A DNA stretch of 64,000 bases from GWC2-45-44 sp041661665. GTDB taxonomy: Bacteria > Planctomycetota > Phycisphaerae > Sedimentisphaerales > UBA12454. The notes under the pieces are model-generated. The model saw only the letters and a program-made list of their open reading frames with translations. It ran no database searches and was not told the DNA's origin. Each line of letters starts with the position of its first letter. The first letter of the stretch is position 1. The stretch lies in assembly GCA_041661665.1 (NCBI GenBank), contig JBAZTW010000007.1, forward strand, positions 4,625-68,624, written 5' to 3'. A program made the translations under genes and the position numbers. Positions 43,608-52,121 of the stretch are shown piece by piece.

Positions 43608-44865
43608 ACTTTTTTGGTATTATAAAATGTTCCGGCACGGGAAATTCCGAACAAAGCAGCAGCGATTCTTTGCCAATCTGCGCAATCGCTTCTTCGTTAT
43701 CAATATTCTCAGCAACCCTGCTTATCAGAGAAGCGACTATTTTCATTTGCTCTTCCTTCATTCCTCGCGTCGTAATCGCCGGCGTCCCGATTCGCAGACC
43801 GTTCGGATTAAACGGTTTTGCCGGGTCGCCTGGAATCGTATTATAATTTGTTTCAATCCTTGCGCGGTCGAGAGCCTTTGCTAATTTTTTGCCTGGTATA
43901 TTTTTATTGCGAAGGTCAATTAAAATTAAATGATTGTCTGTGCCGCCGGTGAAAAGTTTAAAACCTTTTTCCATCAGAGTTTCAGCAAGCACCTTCGCGT
44001 TTTTAACAACCTGCTTGGCGTAAGAAACAAACTCAGGCGAATCCGCCTCTTTCAATGCGACTGCAAGAGCGCTGATTGTGTGCATATGAGGCCCGCCCTG
44101 CAATCCGGGGAACACGGCTTTATCAATCGCTTCAGCCAATTCTTTTTTACATAGCAGCATTCCGCCGCGAGGTCCTCGTAATGTTTTGTGCGTAGTTGTC
44201 GAAACAACATCAGCATAAGGCACAGGACTTGGATGAATTCCAGCTACAACAAGACCGCTGATGTGCGCGATGTCGCTAAGGTGATATGCTCCGACAGACT
44301 TTGCTATTTCGCCAAAAGTTTTGAAATCTATTATTCGCGGATATGCGCTTGCACCTGTGATAATCACTTTTGGTTTGTGCTTTTTCGCAAGCTCTTCGAT
44401 TTTATCAAAATCAAATTTTCCTGTTTCTGGGTTCACTTCATAGCTGACCGAATTATAAAATTTGCTCGTAAAACTCACCTTCCACCCATGGCTCAAATGT
44501 CCGCCGTAAGGAAGTGCCAATCCCATAATCGTGTCCCCTACCGCACAGAGCGCGCCATAAGCCGCCAGATTTGCCACAGCGCCGGAGTGAGACTGCACAT
44601 TTGCATGGTCAGCCTTGAAAAGTTTAATCGCCCTTTCGAGCGCGATTGTCTCGACAAGGTCTGTTACCTGCTGGCCTTCGTAGTATCTTTTGCCGGGATA
44701 ACCCTCGGCATATTTATTCGTAAGACAGCTTCCGGTAGCAGCCATAACTGCTTTAGAGACATAGTTTTCTGATGGAATCAGACGAATGCACCCGCTCTGC
44801 CTTGCTGCTTCCTGCCGCAAAAGTTCAAACATCTGCGGGTCATACTGTTCAAGTGGCGTTATCAT
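43606..44865 (-). CDS. glyA: Serine hydroxymethyltransferase
   Basis: Interconverts serine and glycine with tetrahydrofolate, the main source of one-carbon units. The 419-residue PLP enzyme has NKYAEGYPGKRYYEGQ near residue 51, the family motif NVQSHSGAVANLAAYGAL, HISGLVVAG and VVSTTTHKTLRGPRGG with the Schiff-base Lys near 232. Full length for the bacterial enzyme. AAGGAG lies eight bases before the ATG. Near-identical 22-bp repeats flank the gene on both sides, overlapping the stop at the 3' end. It faces away from parB. Confidence 0.96.
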   Translation of the reverse strand: MITPLEQYDPQMFELLRQEAARQSGCIRLIPSENYVSKAVMAATGSCLTNKYAEGYPGKRYYEGQQVTDLVETIALERAIKLFKADHANVQSHSGAVANLAAYGALCAVGDTIMGLALPYGGHLSHGWKVSFTSKFYNSVSYEVNPETGKFDFDKIEELAKKHKPKVIITGASAYPRIIDFKTFGEIAKSVGAYHLSDIAHISGLVVAGIHPSPVPYADVVSTTTHKTLRGPRGGMLLCKKELAEAIDKAVFPGLQGGPHMHTISALAVALKEADSPEFVSYAKQVVKNAKVLAETLMEKGFKLFTGGTDNHLILIDLRNKNIPGKKLAKALDRARIETNYNTIPGDPAKPFNPNGLRIGTPAITTRGMKEEQMKIVASLISRVAENIDNEEAIAQIGKESLLLCSEFPVPEHFIIPKK

Positions 44866-44941
44866 ATTCTTACTCCTTAAGAAAATTAAAAAACAAAATG
44901 AAATCAGTTATCAGTAAAAACAGAATTTTATGCCATTCACA

Positions 44942-44963
44942 GATAACTGATAATTGCGTTTCT
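44942..44963 (+). repeat. 22-bp repeat at the glyA 5' side
   Basis: GATAACTGATAATTGCGTTT plus CT, a direct repeat of 43586-43607 with one change. The first half also pairs with ATCAGTTATC at 44903-44912. Confidence 0.75.
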
Positions 44964-45240
44964 GTCTAATAATTTTTCCATCAAATTTATATAGTGAATT
45001 CATTAGCGTAGTATGTTATGTACAGAACTAAATATGAAATTATGGTTAAATTATATGTTTTTAATTAACTGAACACTTAAATTCGAGTACGATTTAAAAT
45101 TGAAATCGAAAACTTACCAATGGCGTTCACCTCTGTATTTTTTAATTTTGATTTGTATTTTTGATATTTAATCTTTGCTTTTTGATTTAGCTTTTTAGCT
45201 TCTGCTTTTGTTTTCAAATTTTATTTTTACCTGCCAAACA

Positions 45241-45259
45241 GGCCGTTTTACGGCCTTTT
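45241..45259 (+). terminator. Short GC hairpin with T run
   Basis: GGCCG, loop TTTTA, CGGCC and TTTT. Possible terminator for rightward transcription entering the parS region; otherwise a repeat-type hairpin. Confidence 0.4.
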
Positions 45260-45316
45260 CAGGCTAAAAGGGCGGTAAACCGGCATTTTTAAGCCCCAAA
45301 GCACCCTTTTTAGGCC

Positions 45317-45332
45317 TGTTCCACATGAAACA
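45317..45332. promoter_or_regulatory. parS site 1
   Basis: TGTTCCACATGAAACA. It matches the near-universal bacterial parS consensus TGTTTCACGTGAAACA at 14 of 16 positions. ParB nucleates here and spreads; the site is 207 bases upstream of parB. Confidence 0.85.
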
Positions 45333-45383
45333 TTTTTGCCCATTTGTTCTTCGTGCCTTTGCGTCTTCGTGGCTACATTCTAT

Positions 45384-45399
45384 TGTTTCACGTGAAACA
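45384..45399. promoter_or_regulatory. parS site 2 (perfect consensus)
   Basis: TGTTTCACGTGAAACA, the exact 16-bp palindromic consensus. It lies 67 bases from site 1 and 140 bases before the parB ATG. Confidence 0.95.
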
Positions 45400-45458
45400 T
45401 TAAAAAAACATTGGCAAATAATAATGGTTTTGGTACTCTGCTAAAAATTCAATTAGCT

Positions 45459-45476
45459 ATCCACCGTTAGGTGGAT
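45459..45476. promoter_or_regulatory. Palindrome in the parB leader
   Basis: ATCCACC, spacer GTTA, GGTGGAT. A perfect 7-bp inverted repeat about 60 bases before parB; it could be an operator or RNA hairpin. It is not a parS. Confidence 0.45.
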
Positions 45477-45538
45477 TCCACAATTTTGATTTTTAATTTT
45501 TGATATTTTTACTATAAGCCTATAAGAAAGGATTTAAA

Positions 45539-46483
45539 ATGAACGCTCCAAAAAAAGATAAACCAAAACATCTCGGCAGGGGACTTGAATCTCTAATGGG
45601 TTCTATAATCAATACTGGACAGGAATTGTCCAATAACCCTGTTGCGGAAAAGCAACATAACTTTCCTGTTGACAAGGACTTACAGAAAAATAGGGCGGAA
45701 ATATCGGTAAGTGAGATTGTGCCTAATCCATTTCAGCCCCGTCAAACCTGGAACGATGACCAGCTTAAAGACCTGTCTAATTCTATAAGAGAAAATGGAA
45801 TCATTCAGCCGATTATCGTTCGCCAGAAGGGGGTTAATAAATACGAAATCATAGCAGGGGAGCGGCGGTTCAGAGCCGCTCAATTAGTGGGACTTGATAA
45901 AGTACCTGCTATGGTGAGGGAGACCACCGACACAGAAATGCTTGCACTGGCGTTGATTGAAAATATCCATCGCGCCGATTTGAACCCGATGGAAAGGGCG
46001 GGGGCATATCAGAAATTCCTCGAAACCTTCAGCCTTACACAAGAACAGGCTGCTCAAAAACTCGGCGAAGACCGCTCGGTAATCGCCAACCATATTCGCC
46101 TGCTGAGTCTGCCGAATGAAATAAAACAAATGCTTGTTGATGGCTCTTTGAGTATGGGACACGCAAGAGCGATACTTGCATTGCCGACAGAGGACTTGAA
46201 AAAGAAACTCGCCAATCGCGCACTGGCAGGGCGGCTAAGTGTCCGCGAAGTTGAACGATTAGTTAGAATCGCTCTCACACAAAAAGACGGCAATGCCGCC
46301 AAAGCAGTCATTGAAAAGCCTGCGCACATAAAAGACCTCGAAGCAAAAATCAGAGGCCGACTCGGCACGAACGTAAAAATCATCGCAGGCAAGAAGGGCA
46401 GCAGGGGGAAAATTATTATCGAATACTATTCGCTCGATGAATTCGATAGTATCGCTGAAAAACTCGGCGTAAATTCTGACTAA
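45539..46483 (+). CDS. parB: Chromosome-partitioning protein ParB
   Basis: ParB is a CTP-binding clamp that loads at parS and organises the chromosome origin region with ParA and SMC. The 314-residue protein starts with the typical LGRGLESLMG (ParA-interacting region). The CTPase core has PNPFQPRQTWNDDQLKDL, GIIQPIIVRQ and AGERRFRAAQLVGL near residues 106-119, followed by ALIENIHRADLNPMERA. The helix-turn-helix is in LTQEQAAQKLGEDRSVIANH, and GHARAILAL is conserved. The C-terminal dimerisation domain closes it. AAAGGAT precedes the ATG. Two parS sites lie in its leader. ParA (Soj) is not adjacent: the upstream neighbour is glyA on the other strand and nothing else in the window resembles ParA. 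Confidence 0.95.
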   Translation: MNAPKKDKPKHLGRGLESLMGSIINTGQELSNNPVAEKQHNFPVDKDLQKNRAEISVSEIVPNPFQPRQTWNDDQLKDLSNSIRENGIIQPIIVRQKGVNKYEIIAGERRFRAAQLVGLDKVPAMVRETTDTEMLALALIENIHRADLNPMERAGAYQKFLETFSLTQEQAAQKLGEDRSVIANHIRLLSLPNEIKQMLVDGSLSMGHARAILALPTEDLKKKLANRALAGRLSVREVERLVRIALTQKDGNAAKAVIEKPAHIKDLEAKIRGRLGTNVKIIAGKKGSRGKIIIEYYSLDEFDSIAEKLGVNSD

Positions 46484-46500
46484 ATTTTTAGTTACATAGT

Positions 46501-47712
46501 TCACATAATCTGAAAAGGCAATGCGAGCGTATTTGCCCCCAATGGCAGGGCAGTATCTCCTGAATGTATCAGATAGCCTTTGTGCGAATCCGGAAAATCT
46601 TTTCTGAAAGCATCTATGCCGTCTGCCATTTTTTGTCTTGGCGTAGAAGATAGTTTTATCTCTATCGGAATACAGTTTCCATTTGCTTCGACAATAATAT
46701 CAACTTCATTTCCAAAAGATGTTCGCCAGAAATAAGTATTAGGCTCCATTCCCTGATTTCTGTAATACTTTATAATTTCCAGTAAAACCGCCGCTTCAAA
46801 CAAACCTCCTCCAAATGTGCCGGCTGTTATAAGCTCTCTTGTTTTGATTCCAGCCAAATAGCAAAGCGTACCGGTATCGGTTAAATAAATTTTGGGCGTT
46901 TTGACCAAACGTTTTCCTGCATTTTTATAGTAAGGCCGTAAAATTATTATTTGATAACTTGCCTCAAGAACAGACAACCACGCTTTAATGGTGTTCACCG
47001 CCAGTCCAAGTTCTCTGGACACTTCTGTCATATTGAATAGCTGACCGTTGCGAGCGGCTATTGTTCTGATGAAAATTTGAAATTGCGTCAGGTCTCCAAC
47101 CTGTCGTAGAGTTCGAAGGTCTTTTTCAAGATATGAGTGCATATAACCAGCGTGCCACAAACTCTCATCTCTGTCAGGCTCAGCATTCAGTTCAGGGTAT
47201 CCCCCTCTAATCAGATACCGCCACAGAGATTCATCAGCATTTGTATTTTTGCCTGGCACAAAATTTTCATTTTCCCAGGGCATTGCGGAATTAATCCTGC
47301 CGGTAATTTCCTTAAATGATAACGGCAGAAGGCAGAGAATAGCTACTCGTCCGGCAAGCGTTTCTGATATATGCTGCGATAGTAATAAATTTTGAGAGCC
47401 TGACAAAATAAACTGTCCCTTGAGCGAACGGTTTTCGTCGATATATTCTTTGATATATGACAGCAGTTCAGGGGCATATTGAACCTCATCGAAAATCACA
47501 GGCGGTTTATAGTAGGCCAAAAAACCTCGCGGGTCTGAAACAGCGGCTGACCGAACATCGGGCAATTCAAGCGAAACATATTTATGTGTATTGGCGAAAA
47601 GTTTTTTCAGAAGAGTGGTTTTGCCGGATTGTCTCGGCCCTGTCAGGACAACAGAAGGAAACTGGATAGCCGCTTTTTCTAATGTTGGCTCCAATTGTCT
47701 ATGTATATACAT
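46501..47712 (-). CDS. AAA_14/DUF4143 ATPase
   Basis: A 403-residue protein of the archaeal/bacterial ATPase group with a C-terminal DUF4143 domain. It starts MYIHRQLEPTLEKAA, then Walker A LTGPRQSGKTTLLKKLF near residues 24-40 and Walker B PPVIFDEVQYAPELL near 78-92. Sensor-type SGSQNLLLSQ and ETLAGRVAILCLLPLSF follow. DUF4143 (about 210-400) contains MTEVSRELGLAVNTIKAW, a winged-helix-like part, and DIIVEANGNCIPIEIKLSS, which resembles a PD-(D/E)XK nuclease-like strand. Function is generally unknown; a toxin-antitoxin or defence link has been suggested for some relatives but is not established here. It converges with parB with 17 bases between. Confidence 0.85.
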   Translation of the reverse strand: MYIHRQLEPTLEKAAIQFPSVVLTGPRQSGKTTLLKKLFANTHKYVSLELPDVRSAAVSDPRGFLAYYKPPVIFDEVQYAPELLSYIKEYIDENRSLKGQFILSGSQNLLLSQHISETLAGRVAILCLLPLSFKEITGRINSAMPWENENFVPGKNTNADESLWRYLIRGGYPELNAEPDRDESLWHAGYMHSYLEKDLRTLRQVGDLTQFQIFIRTIAARNGQLFNMTEVSRELGLAVNTIKAWLSVLEASYQIIILRPYYKNAGKRLVKTPKIYLTDTGTLCYLAGIKTRELITAGTFGGGLFEAAVLLEIIKYYRNQGMEPNTYFWRTSFGNEVDIIVEANGNCIPIEIKLSSTPRQKMADGIDAFRKDFPDSHKGYLIHSGDTALPLGANTLALPFQIM

Positions 47713-47944
47713 TTTTGCACTCCATTTTCTTGCAATTATGCATTTAAAATGCACAATTGCAAGCGTTTTTTTGGATATTATGATGAAATGTGGGATTGTA
47801 TGCGTTTTCAGTATTAAAAATGCGGTTTTTTGAAAAATTTTTATTTTACCTGTAACACAAACATAATTTTTATACCTATATAAAGTAGCGATAAAATGTT
47901 TTGCTATGCTGTGTGTATTTGGACGTTTTTGAAAGGATTATATT

Positions 47945-48328
47945 ATGTGCATAGCGTTTCTTGTTAAAATTATAGGAATTGTGATTTTTGCCTTCGGCTT
48001 GGGCGGAGTTGTCAAGAGCAGCAATTTCAAAAAAATGCTGAAATCCTTTTCCGCCAGTTTTGCTGATATTTACATTGTCGGCATCTTGTACATCATTACC
48101 GGTTTTTCCCTGCGGGGGACAAAAATGCCTTTGCTGATGCAAATCTTCGGCTGGGCATTGCTTGTCAAAGGAACAATAATGCTCGTTCTGCCGGAGACGG
48201 TTTCTAAAATTATGGACAGGATGGCAGACTCTGCTACGATTGTAAAAATATACCCCTGGATACTTTTAGTTACCGGCATTGTGCTAATATATTTAGGGTT
48301 TTTTGTCTGCATCTGCACCTGCCGCTAA
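47945..48328 (+). CDS. Four-helix membrane protein of unknown function
   Basis: A 127-residue protein with hydrophobic segments at about residues 3-22, 40-57, 62-82 and 100-122. It ends in CICTCR, so a cysteine cluster is at the C-terminus. GAAAGGATT lies before the ATG. I do not recognise a family; small DUF2065-like or DoxX-like proteins have a similar layout but no motif confirms that. A CCTGTAACA-containing motif about 75 bases upstream recurs before the next gene. Confidence 0.65.
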   Translation: MCIAFLVKIIGIVIFAFGLGGVVKSSNFKKMLKSFSASFADIYIVGILYIITGFSLRGTKMPLLMQIFGWALLVKGTIMLVLPETVSKIMDRMADSATIVKIYPWILLVTGIVLIYLGFFVCICTCR

Positions 48329-48572
48329 TTTCAAAAATTTTTGCAATCCCGACAGTTTCCAAAGGCTGACTTTAAAATCGGCTTTTTTCCGTATTTTAAC
48401 CCCCAAAAACGCGGTTTTATAAAAAAATTATTTTCCCTGTAACATAATTGCGAAATGGTCGTCTATAAGTTAGATTTTTCTCTGTGTCTTTGTGATTTTG
48501 TGGCTAAAATGATGCCTCTGTGAACTCTGTGTTCTCTGTGGCCAAAAACGATAACTTTTGTGGAGATTTAAA

Positions 48573-49541
48573 ATGAAAACAGCAAAAATTTTAACAATCC
48601 TTGCAATCACAGCAATCATTTCGGCAGCCTGTTTGGCCGAAGCGGAAAAAGTCGATTTGAAGCTCCGCCTCAAAGCCGGCGATTCGCACGAAATGAAAAT
48701 GTCGCAGACCCAAAACATCACGCAATCTATCAACGGTCAGGAAATGAAAATGACCCAGGTAATGGAAATGCTCTTCGGCCTCGATTGCAAAAGCGTCGAT
48801 GCCAACGGTATAATGTTCGTCGAGATGACCTATAAAGCCGTGAAGATGACGATGGACGGCATGGGGCAAAAAATGGATTTCGACTCTGCCAATCCCAAAC
48901 CTGCTGACCCCAACAAACCCCAGGAAAAAATGATGGCAGCTATATTTTCGGCTATGGTAGGCTGTAAATTCGGTATGAACGTAAGCCCGACCGGCGAAAC
49001 TGCCGGCGTTAGCGGCGTAAAAGAAATGATGACGAAAATGAGAGAAAAAATGGGAGACTCAAACGAAGCAAAAATGATTGATGCTCTTTTGGGTAAAATG
49101 TTCGACGAAAAAGAAATGAAAAATATGGCCGGCAGTTTAATGGTTGTCTTTCCAAAAGCTCCCGCCGCTGTCGGCGACACCTGGTACGACACTATGAGTA
49201 TGAATATTATGGTGCCGATTGATGTTGAAACGACTTATATTTTCAAGAGCCGAAAAGATGGAATCGCTTACATTGATGCCGTCGCAAAAATGGATATGGG
49301 CGATGCCGCGAAACCGATTGAAATGGGCCCCGCAAAAATGTCGATGCAATTAGCAGGCACAATGAACGCAAAAAATCAGGTTGACGAAAAAACCGGCTTA
49401 GTTAAGAAAAGCGAAGCAACTATGAATTTCTCCGGCATAGTCAAAATGCAGGGGCAGGGCGAACCGAATACACCAATGGCACAGGGTATGAATATTCCGA
49501 TGACAATGACCGGCACCGCAACAGTCGAACTAATTAAATAA
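48573..49541 (+). CDS. Exported methionine-rich protein (DUF6263-like)
   Basis: A 322-residue protein with a signal peptide (MKTAKILTILAITAIISAAC then LAEAEK); the Cys near residue 20 leaves open a lipoprotein. The mature part starts VDLKLRLKAGDSHEMKMSQ and alternates beta-like segments with Met- and Lys-rich stretches (QEMKMTQVMEML, KMREKMGD). The pattern of an early LRLKAGD segment and a late MTGTATVEL strand resembles the DUF6263 family of secreted proteins, a low-certainty match. Methionine content is very high, perhaps for metal binding or oxidation buffering. GGAG lies eight bases before the ATG at 48573. A terminator follows. Confidence 0.7.
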   Translation: MKTAKILTILAITAIISAACLAEAEKVDLKLRLKAGDSHEMKMSQTQNITQSINGQEMKMTQVMEMLFGLDCKSVDANGIMFVEMTYKAVKMTMDGMGQKMDFDSANPKPADPNKPQEKMMAAIFSAMVGCKFGMNVSPTGETAGVSGVKEMMTKMREKMGDSNEAKMIDALLGKMFDEKEMKNMAGSLMVVFPKAPAAVGDTWYDTMSMNIMVPIDVETTYIFKSRKDGIAYIDAVAKMDMGDAAKPIEMGPAKMSMQLAGTMNAKNQVDEKTGLVKKSEATMNFSGIVKMQGQGEPNTPMAQGMNIPMTMTGTATVELIK

Positions 49542-49555
49542 AAAACGTCAGTTAG

Positions 49556-49580
49556 CCCCCAACTTTATGTTGGGGGTTTT
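49556..49580 (+). terminator. GCCCCC/GGGGG hairpin terminator
   Basis: CCCCCAAC (49556-49563), loop TTTAT, GTTGGGGG (49569-49576), then TTTT. It closes the methionine-rich protein gene and belongs to the dispersed GCCCCC hairpin family. Confidence 0.8.
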
Positions 49581-49779
49581 GTCATTGCGAGGCCGCCGAG
49601 GCCGCGGCAATCTATGAAAAAAAATGTTGCTGCTCCTGTTCCTAATGCGTTGCCGCTGCTAAGGCTGTCTGCTTCTTCGCGACTGGCAGTTTTGTAGGGT
49701 GGGCTCTTCCTGTCCGCCATAGCCGGTTTCTTCGCAGCCTTGCGAAGTAGAATGGCGACGGCGGAAGCCCACGCGGTTC
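49581..49779. repeat. Repeat cluster behind the histidine kinase gene
   Basis: A GTCATTGCGAGG..CGCGGCAATC pair followed by a GTAGGGTGGGCTC..GCCCACGCGGTT unit (49694-49776). No gene is seen. Confidence 0.6.
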
Positions 49780-52017
49780 CTAATGTGCTGCCGCAGATGC
49801 TAATACAGCCGATTGTTTTGCAACCGGCACAGTGAACCAGAATGTCGAACCTTTGCCAGGCTCGGACTCCACGCCGATTTTCCCGCCGTGGCGTTCAACG
49901 ATTTTTTTACACACGGCAAGACCAATTCCCGTCCCTTCATATTCATTTCGCAAATGAAGCCGTTTGAACATAACAAAAATCGCCTGCTGAAATTCCGGCG
50001 CTACGCCGATGCCGTTATCGGTTATGTTGATTCTGACCATTTCATCAGCGGCGGGCCTGCTGGTTATCGTTATGTGAGGCACGTTGCCTTTGGCCTGATA
50101 CTTCATACCGTTGGCGATTAGATTCTGCATCAGTTGTCGAATTTGAACGGGGTCAACTTTAATATCGGGCAGCGGCTGCGGAATATCTATCGTCGTATGT
50201 TTTTCTTCGAGCAGCACGGAAAGCTCAAACTGGCGAAGCTGCTCGACTATGTCATTGAGATTCACTTTTTCCACAGAGTGAGTTTTTGAGCTTATTCTGG
50301 AATACGCGAGAAGACCCTCAATCATCTTTGTCATACGATTTGAGCCTTCTATCATAAAGCCAAGATTCTCTGCGTCGTCTTCAACTATTTTATCCTTTAG
50401 AGATTTTTGCAGCATAGCGCCGAAAGTTGATATTTTTCTCATCGGCTCCCTGAGGTCGTGCGAGGCAATATAGACAAAGTTCTTAAGTTCCTGATTCGTC
50501 TCTTCCAGTTTTCTTACTGCCTGCTCAAGCTCGCAATTAAGCTCCTTCATACCTTCTTCCGCTAATTTGCGGTCGGTGATGTCGCGGTCAACGCCTATAT
50601 AACCTGTTAGCTCGCCATTTTTGTCCAGCACCGGCACCGCGGTAGTTTCAATAATCACATTTTTGCCGTCTTTTCTTATATTACGATTCTGAAAATTCGT
50701 AATCTCTTTTTTGGCGACAAACGTCTGATGCGCGCCTTTTTTAAGTTCGTCCGCATCGTCCGGATGGAAAAAATCGTAAAAATGTTTTCCGATGATTTCG
50801 TCTGATGTATAACCCAAAACCTTTTCCACGGCATCGCTGGAATATGTATATCTGCCCTCGTTGTCGGTTTCCCAAATCCAGTCGCCGCTGCTCTCGGCAA
50901 CATCTTTGAATCGTGTTTGTTCTTTCTGTAATGCCCCTATCGAAACGGTCGTCTTTTGTAAGTCCTCGGCCATAGCGTTAATGGAAACTGCCAGTTGACC
51001 GATTTCATCGTCGGATACCACAGGCACTCTGTAGTCCAAATCGCCCTTTCCTATAATTGATGCTCCATCCATAAGCTTTTTCATCGGCCTGGTTATCATT
51101 CCCGAAAAACGCCAGCTCACAACCGTAATAACAAAAAACAAAATTGAAGCGAAAATTGTTACCTGCCACTTAATCTGTCCAAGTCCCGCGAATACCTCTT
51201 TTTCATTTTGAACGATAACAACTTTCCAATCCAACTCATTATCCGACCTTTTAAACTGCCGCTTGATATCAGTGCATGGAAAATAATTGCCAAGAAGTTT
51301 TTCGCCGTTGCCGTCTTTGAAACTTAAATACTCCCTGTTTTCATTTATTTGACGAATAACCGACTCATCCGGCTGTGTCAGTATTAGTTCGCCGCTGCGA
51401 TGTGCTATTATCCGGTCGTGAGAATCCAGCAGAAAAGCCAAACCGCTCTGGTCAATTTTCATATGATTAACTATGTCGGCAACACAGGACATATTAAGCT
51501 GGGCGGAAATGACAGCGATTATCTTTCCATTGTTGCCGTAGACCGGCGCATTAAATGAGATTATCGTCTTAATCGGCTCCGGTATAATATGAACGCTGGA
51601 TATCGCAACATTACCCTTTAAAGCATCTAAAAAATATCTGCTGTGTTTCCAGTCGACTCTGAAATTATAGTCCGTGGAAGTAATAACGCAGCCGTTAGGG
51701 TCTATTAGTGTAATATCTTCATAAGCCTTGAGTATGGTCTTTAATTCGGTCAGCGTTTTTCTTTTTTCATCGCCGCTGATTTTTTCTGATTTGATAACCG
51801 GATGCATAGCAATCATTTCTACGTCCTGACTGCCGCTTATCCGTATTTTGTTGACGTTATGATACAATTCCTCTGCCACTTTTTTGAAACCGTTCACCGT
51901 TTGTTGTTTAAGAGCAATTTTTGCCTGTACGACCGCCAACAGCGAAACACTGATTATGCAAACGAAAGCCGTTGCGAACAAATGGTACAAAAATGTTCTT
52001 TTAATGCTTTTTTTCAT
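49780..52017 (-). CDS. Sensor histidine kinase (Cache-HAMP-PAS-HisKA-HATPase)
   Basis: A 745-residue membrane sensor kinase. One hydrophobic helix at about residues 10-30 and another at about 290-310 flank a roughly 260-residue extracytoplasmic Cache-type sensor (DITLIDPNGCVITSTDYNF, FSRYF-like KHSRYFLDAL, AVISAQLNM). HAMP follows (MITRPMKKLMDGASIIGKGD), then a PAS domain (SSGDWIWETDNEGRYTYSSD) and its PAC (DKNGELTGYIGVDRDIT). The phospho-acceptor is in FVYIASHDLREPMRKI, His near 520. The ATPase has NLIANGMKY (N box), ITDNGIGVAPEF (G1), and GTGIGLAVCK (G2). No response regulator is adjacent. It is 104 bases downstream of a periplasmic polyamine-binding-type protein gene, which could supply ligand to the sensor. 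Confidence 0.93.
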   Translation of the reverse strand: MKKSIKRTFLYHLFATAFVCIISVSLLAVVQAKIALKQQTVNGFKKVAEELYHNVNKIRISGSQDVEMIAMHPVIKSEKISGDEKRKTLTELKTILKAYEDITLIDPNGCVITSTDYNFRVDWKHSRYFLDALKGNVAISSVHIIPEPIKTIISFNAPVYGNNGKIIAVISAQLNMSCVADIVNHMKIDQSGLAFLLDSHDRIIAHRSGELILTQPDESVIRQINENREYLSFKDGNGEKLLGNYFPCTDIKRQFKRSDNELDWKVVIVQNEKEVFAGLGQIKWQVTIFASILFFVITVVSWRFSGMITRPMKKLMDGASIIGKGDLDYRVPVVSDDEIGQLAVSINAMAEDLQKTTVSIGALQKEQTRFKDVAESSGDWIWETDNEGRYTYSSDAVEKVLGYTSDEIIGKHFYDFFHPDDADELKKGAHQTFVAKKEITNFQNRNIRKDGKNVIIETTAVPVLDKNGELTGYIGVDRDITDRKLAEEGMKELNCELEQAVRKLEETNQELKNFVYIASHDLREPMRKISTFGAMLQKSLKDKIVEDDAENLGFMIEGSNRMTKMIEGLLAYSRISSKTHSVEKVNLNDIVEQLRQFELSVLLEEKHTTIDIPQPLPDIKVDPVQIRQLMQNLIANGMKYQAKGNVPHITITSRPAADEMVRINITDNGIGVAPEFQQAIFVMFKRLHLRNEYEGTGIGLAVCKKIVERHGGKIGVESEPGKGSTFWFTVPVAKQSAVLASAAAH

Positions 52018-52121
52018 TCATTACGCCAGGATTAATTTAATATTTCCCGATAATCCGCAAGTAAGACCTTTTTAAAACAAAATTTACTGTTCAACGCGGA
52101 AGTTTATTACCCTTAAGGGTA

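Larger units (their letters stand above)
44866..45538. other. Long regulatory/partition gap between glyA and parB
   Basis: 673 bases with no gene. It contains a GATAACTGAT inverted pair (44903-44912 with 44942-44951), AT-rich TTTGATTTTTAATTTTTGAT-like repeats, a GGCCG/CGGCC hairpin with T run (45241-45259), two parS sites (45317-45332 and 45384-45399), a TTCGTGCCTTTGCGTCTTCG repeat phrase between them, and an ATCCACC/GGTGGAT palindrome (45459-45476). Confidence 0.75.

Noticed and set aside
44188..44772. 194-codon frame antisense to glyA
   Set aside because: Covers conserved glyA motifs in the opposite strand; composition typical of antisense frames.
45000..45500. Replication origin suggested by parS sites and AT-rich DNA
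   Set aside because: No dnaA, dnaN or cluster of TTATCCACA boxes is present. parS sites alone do not define the origin.
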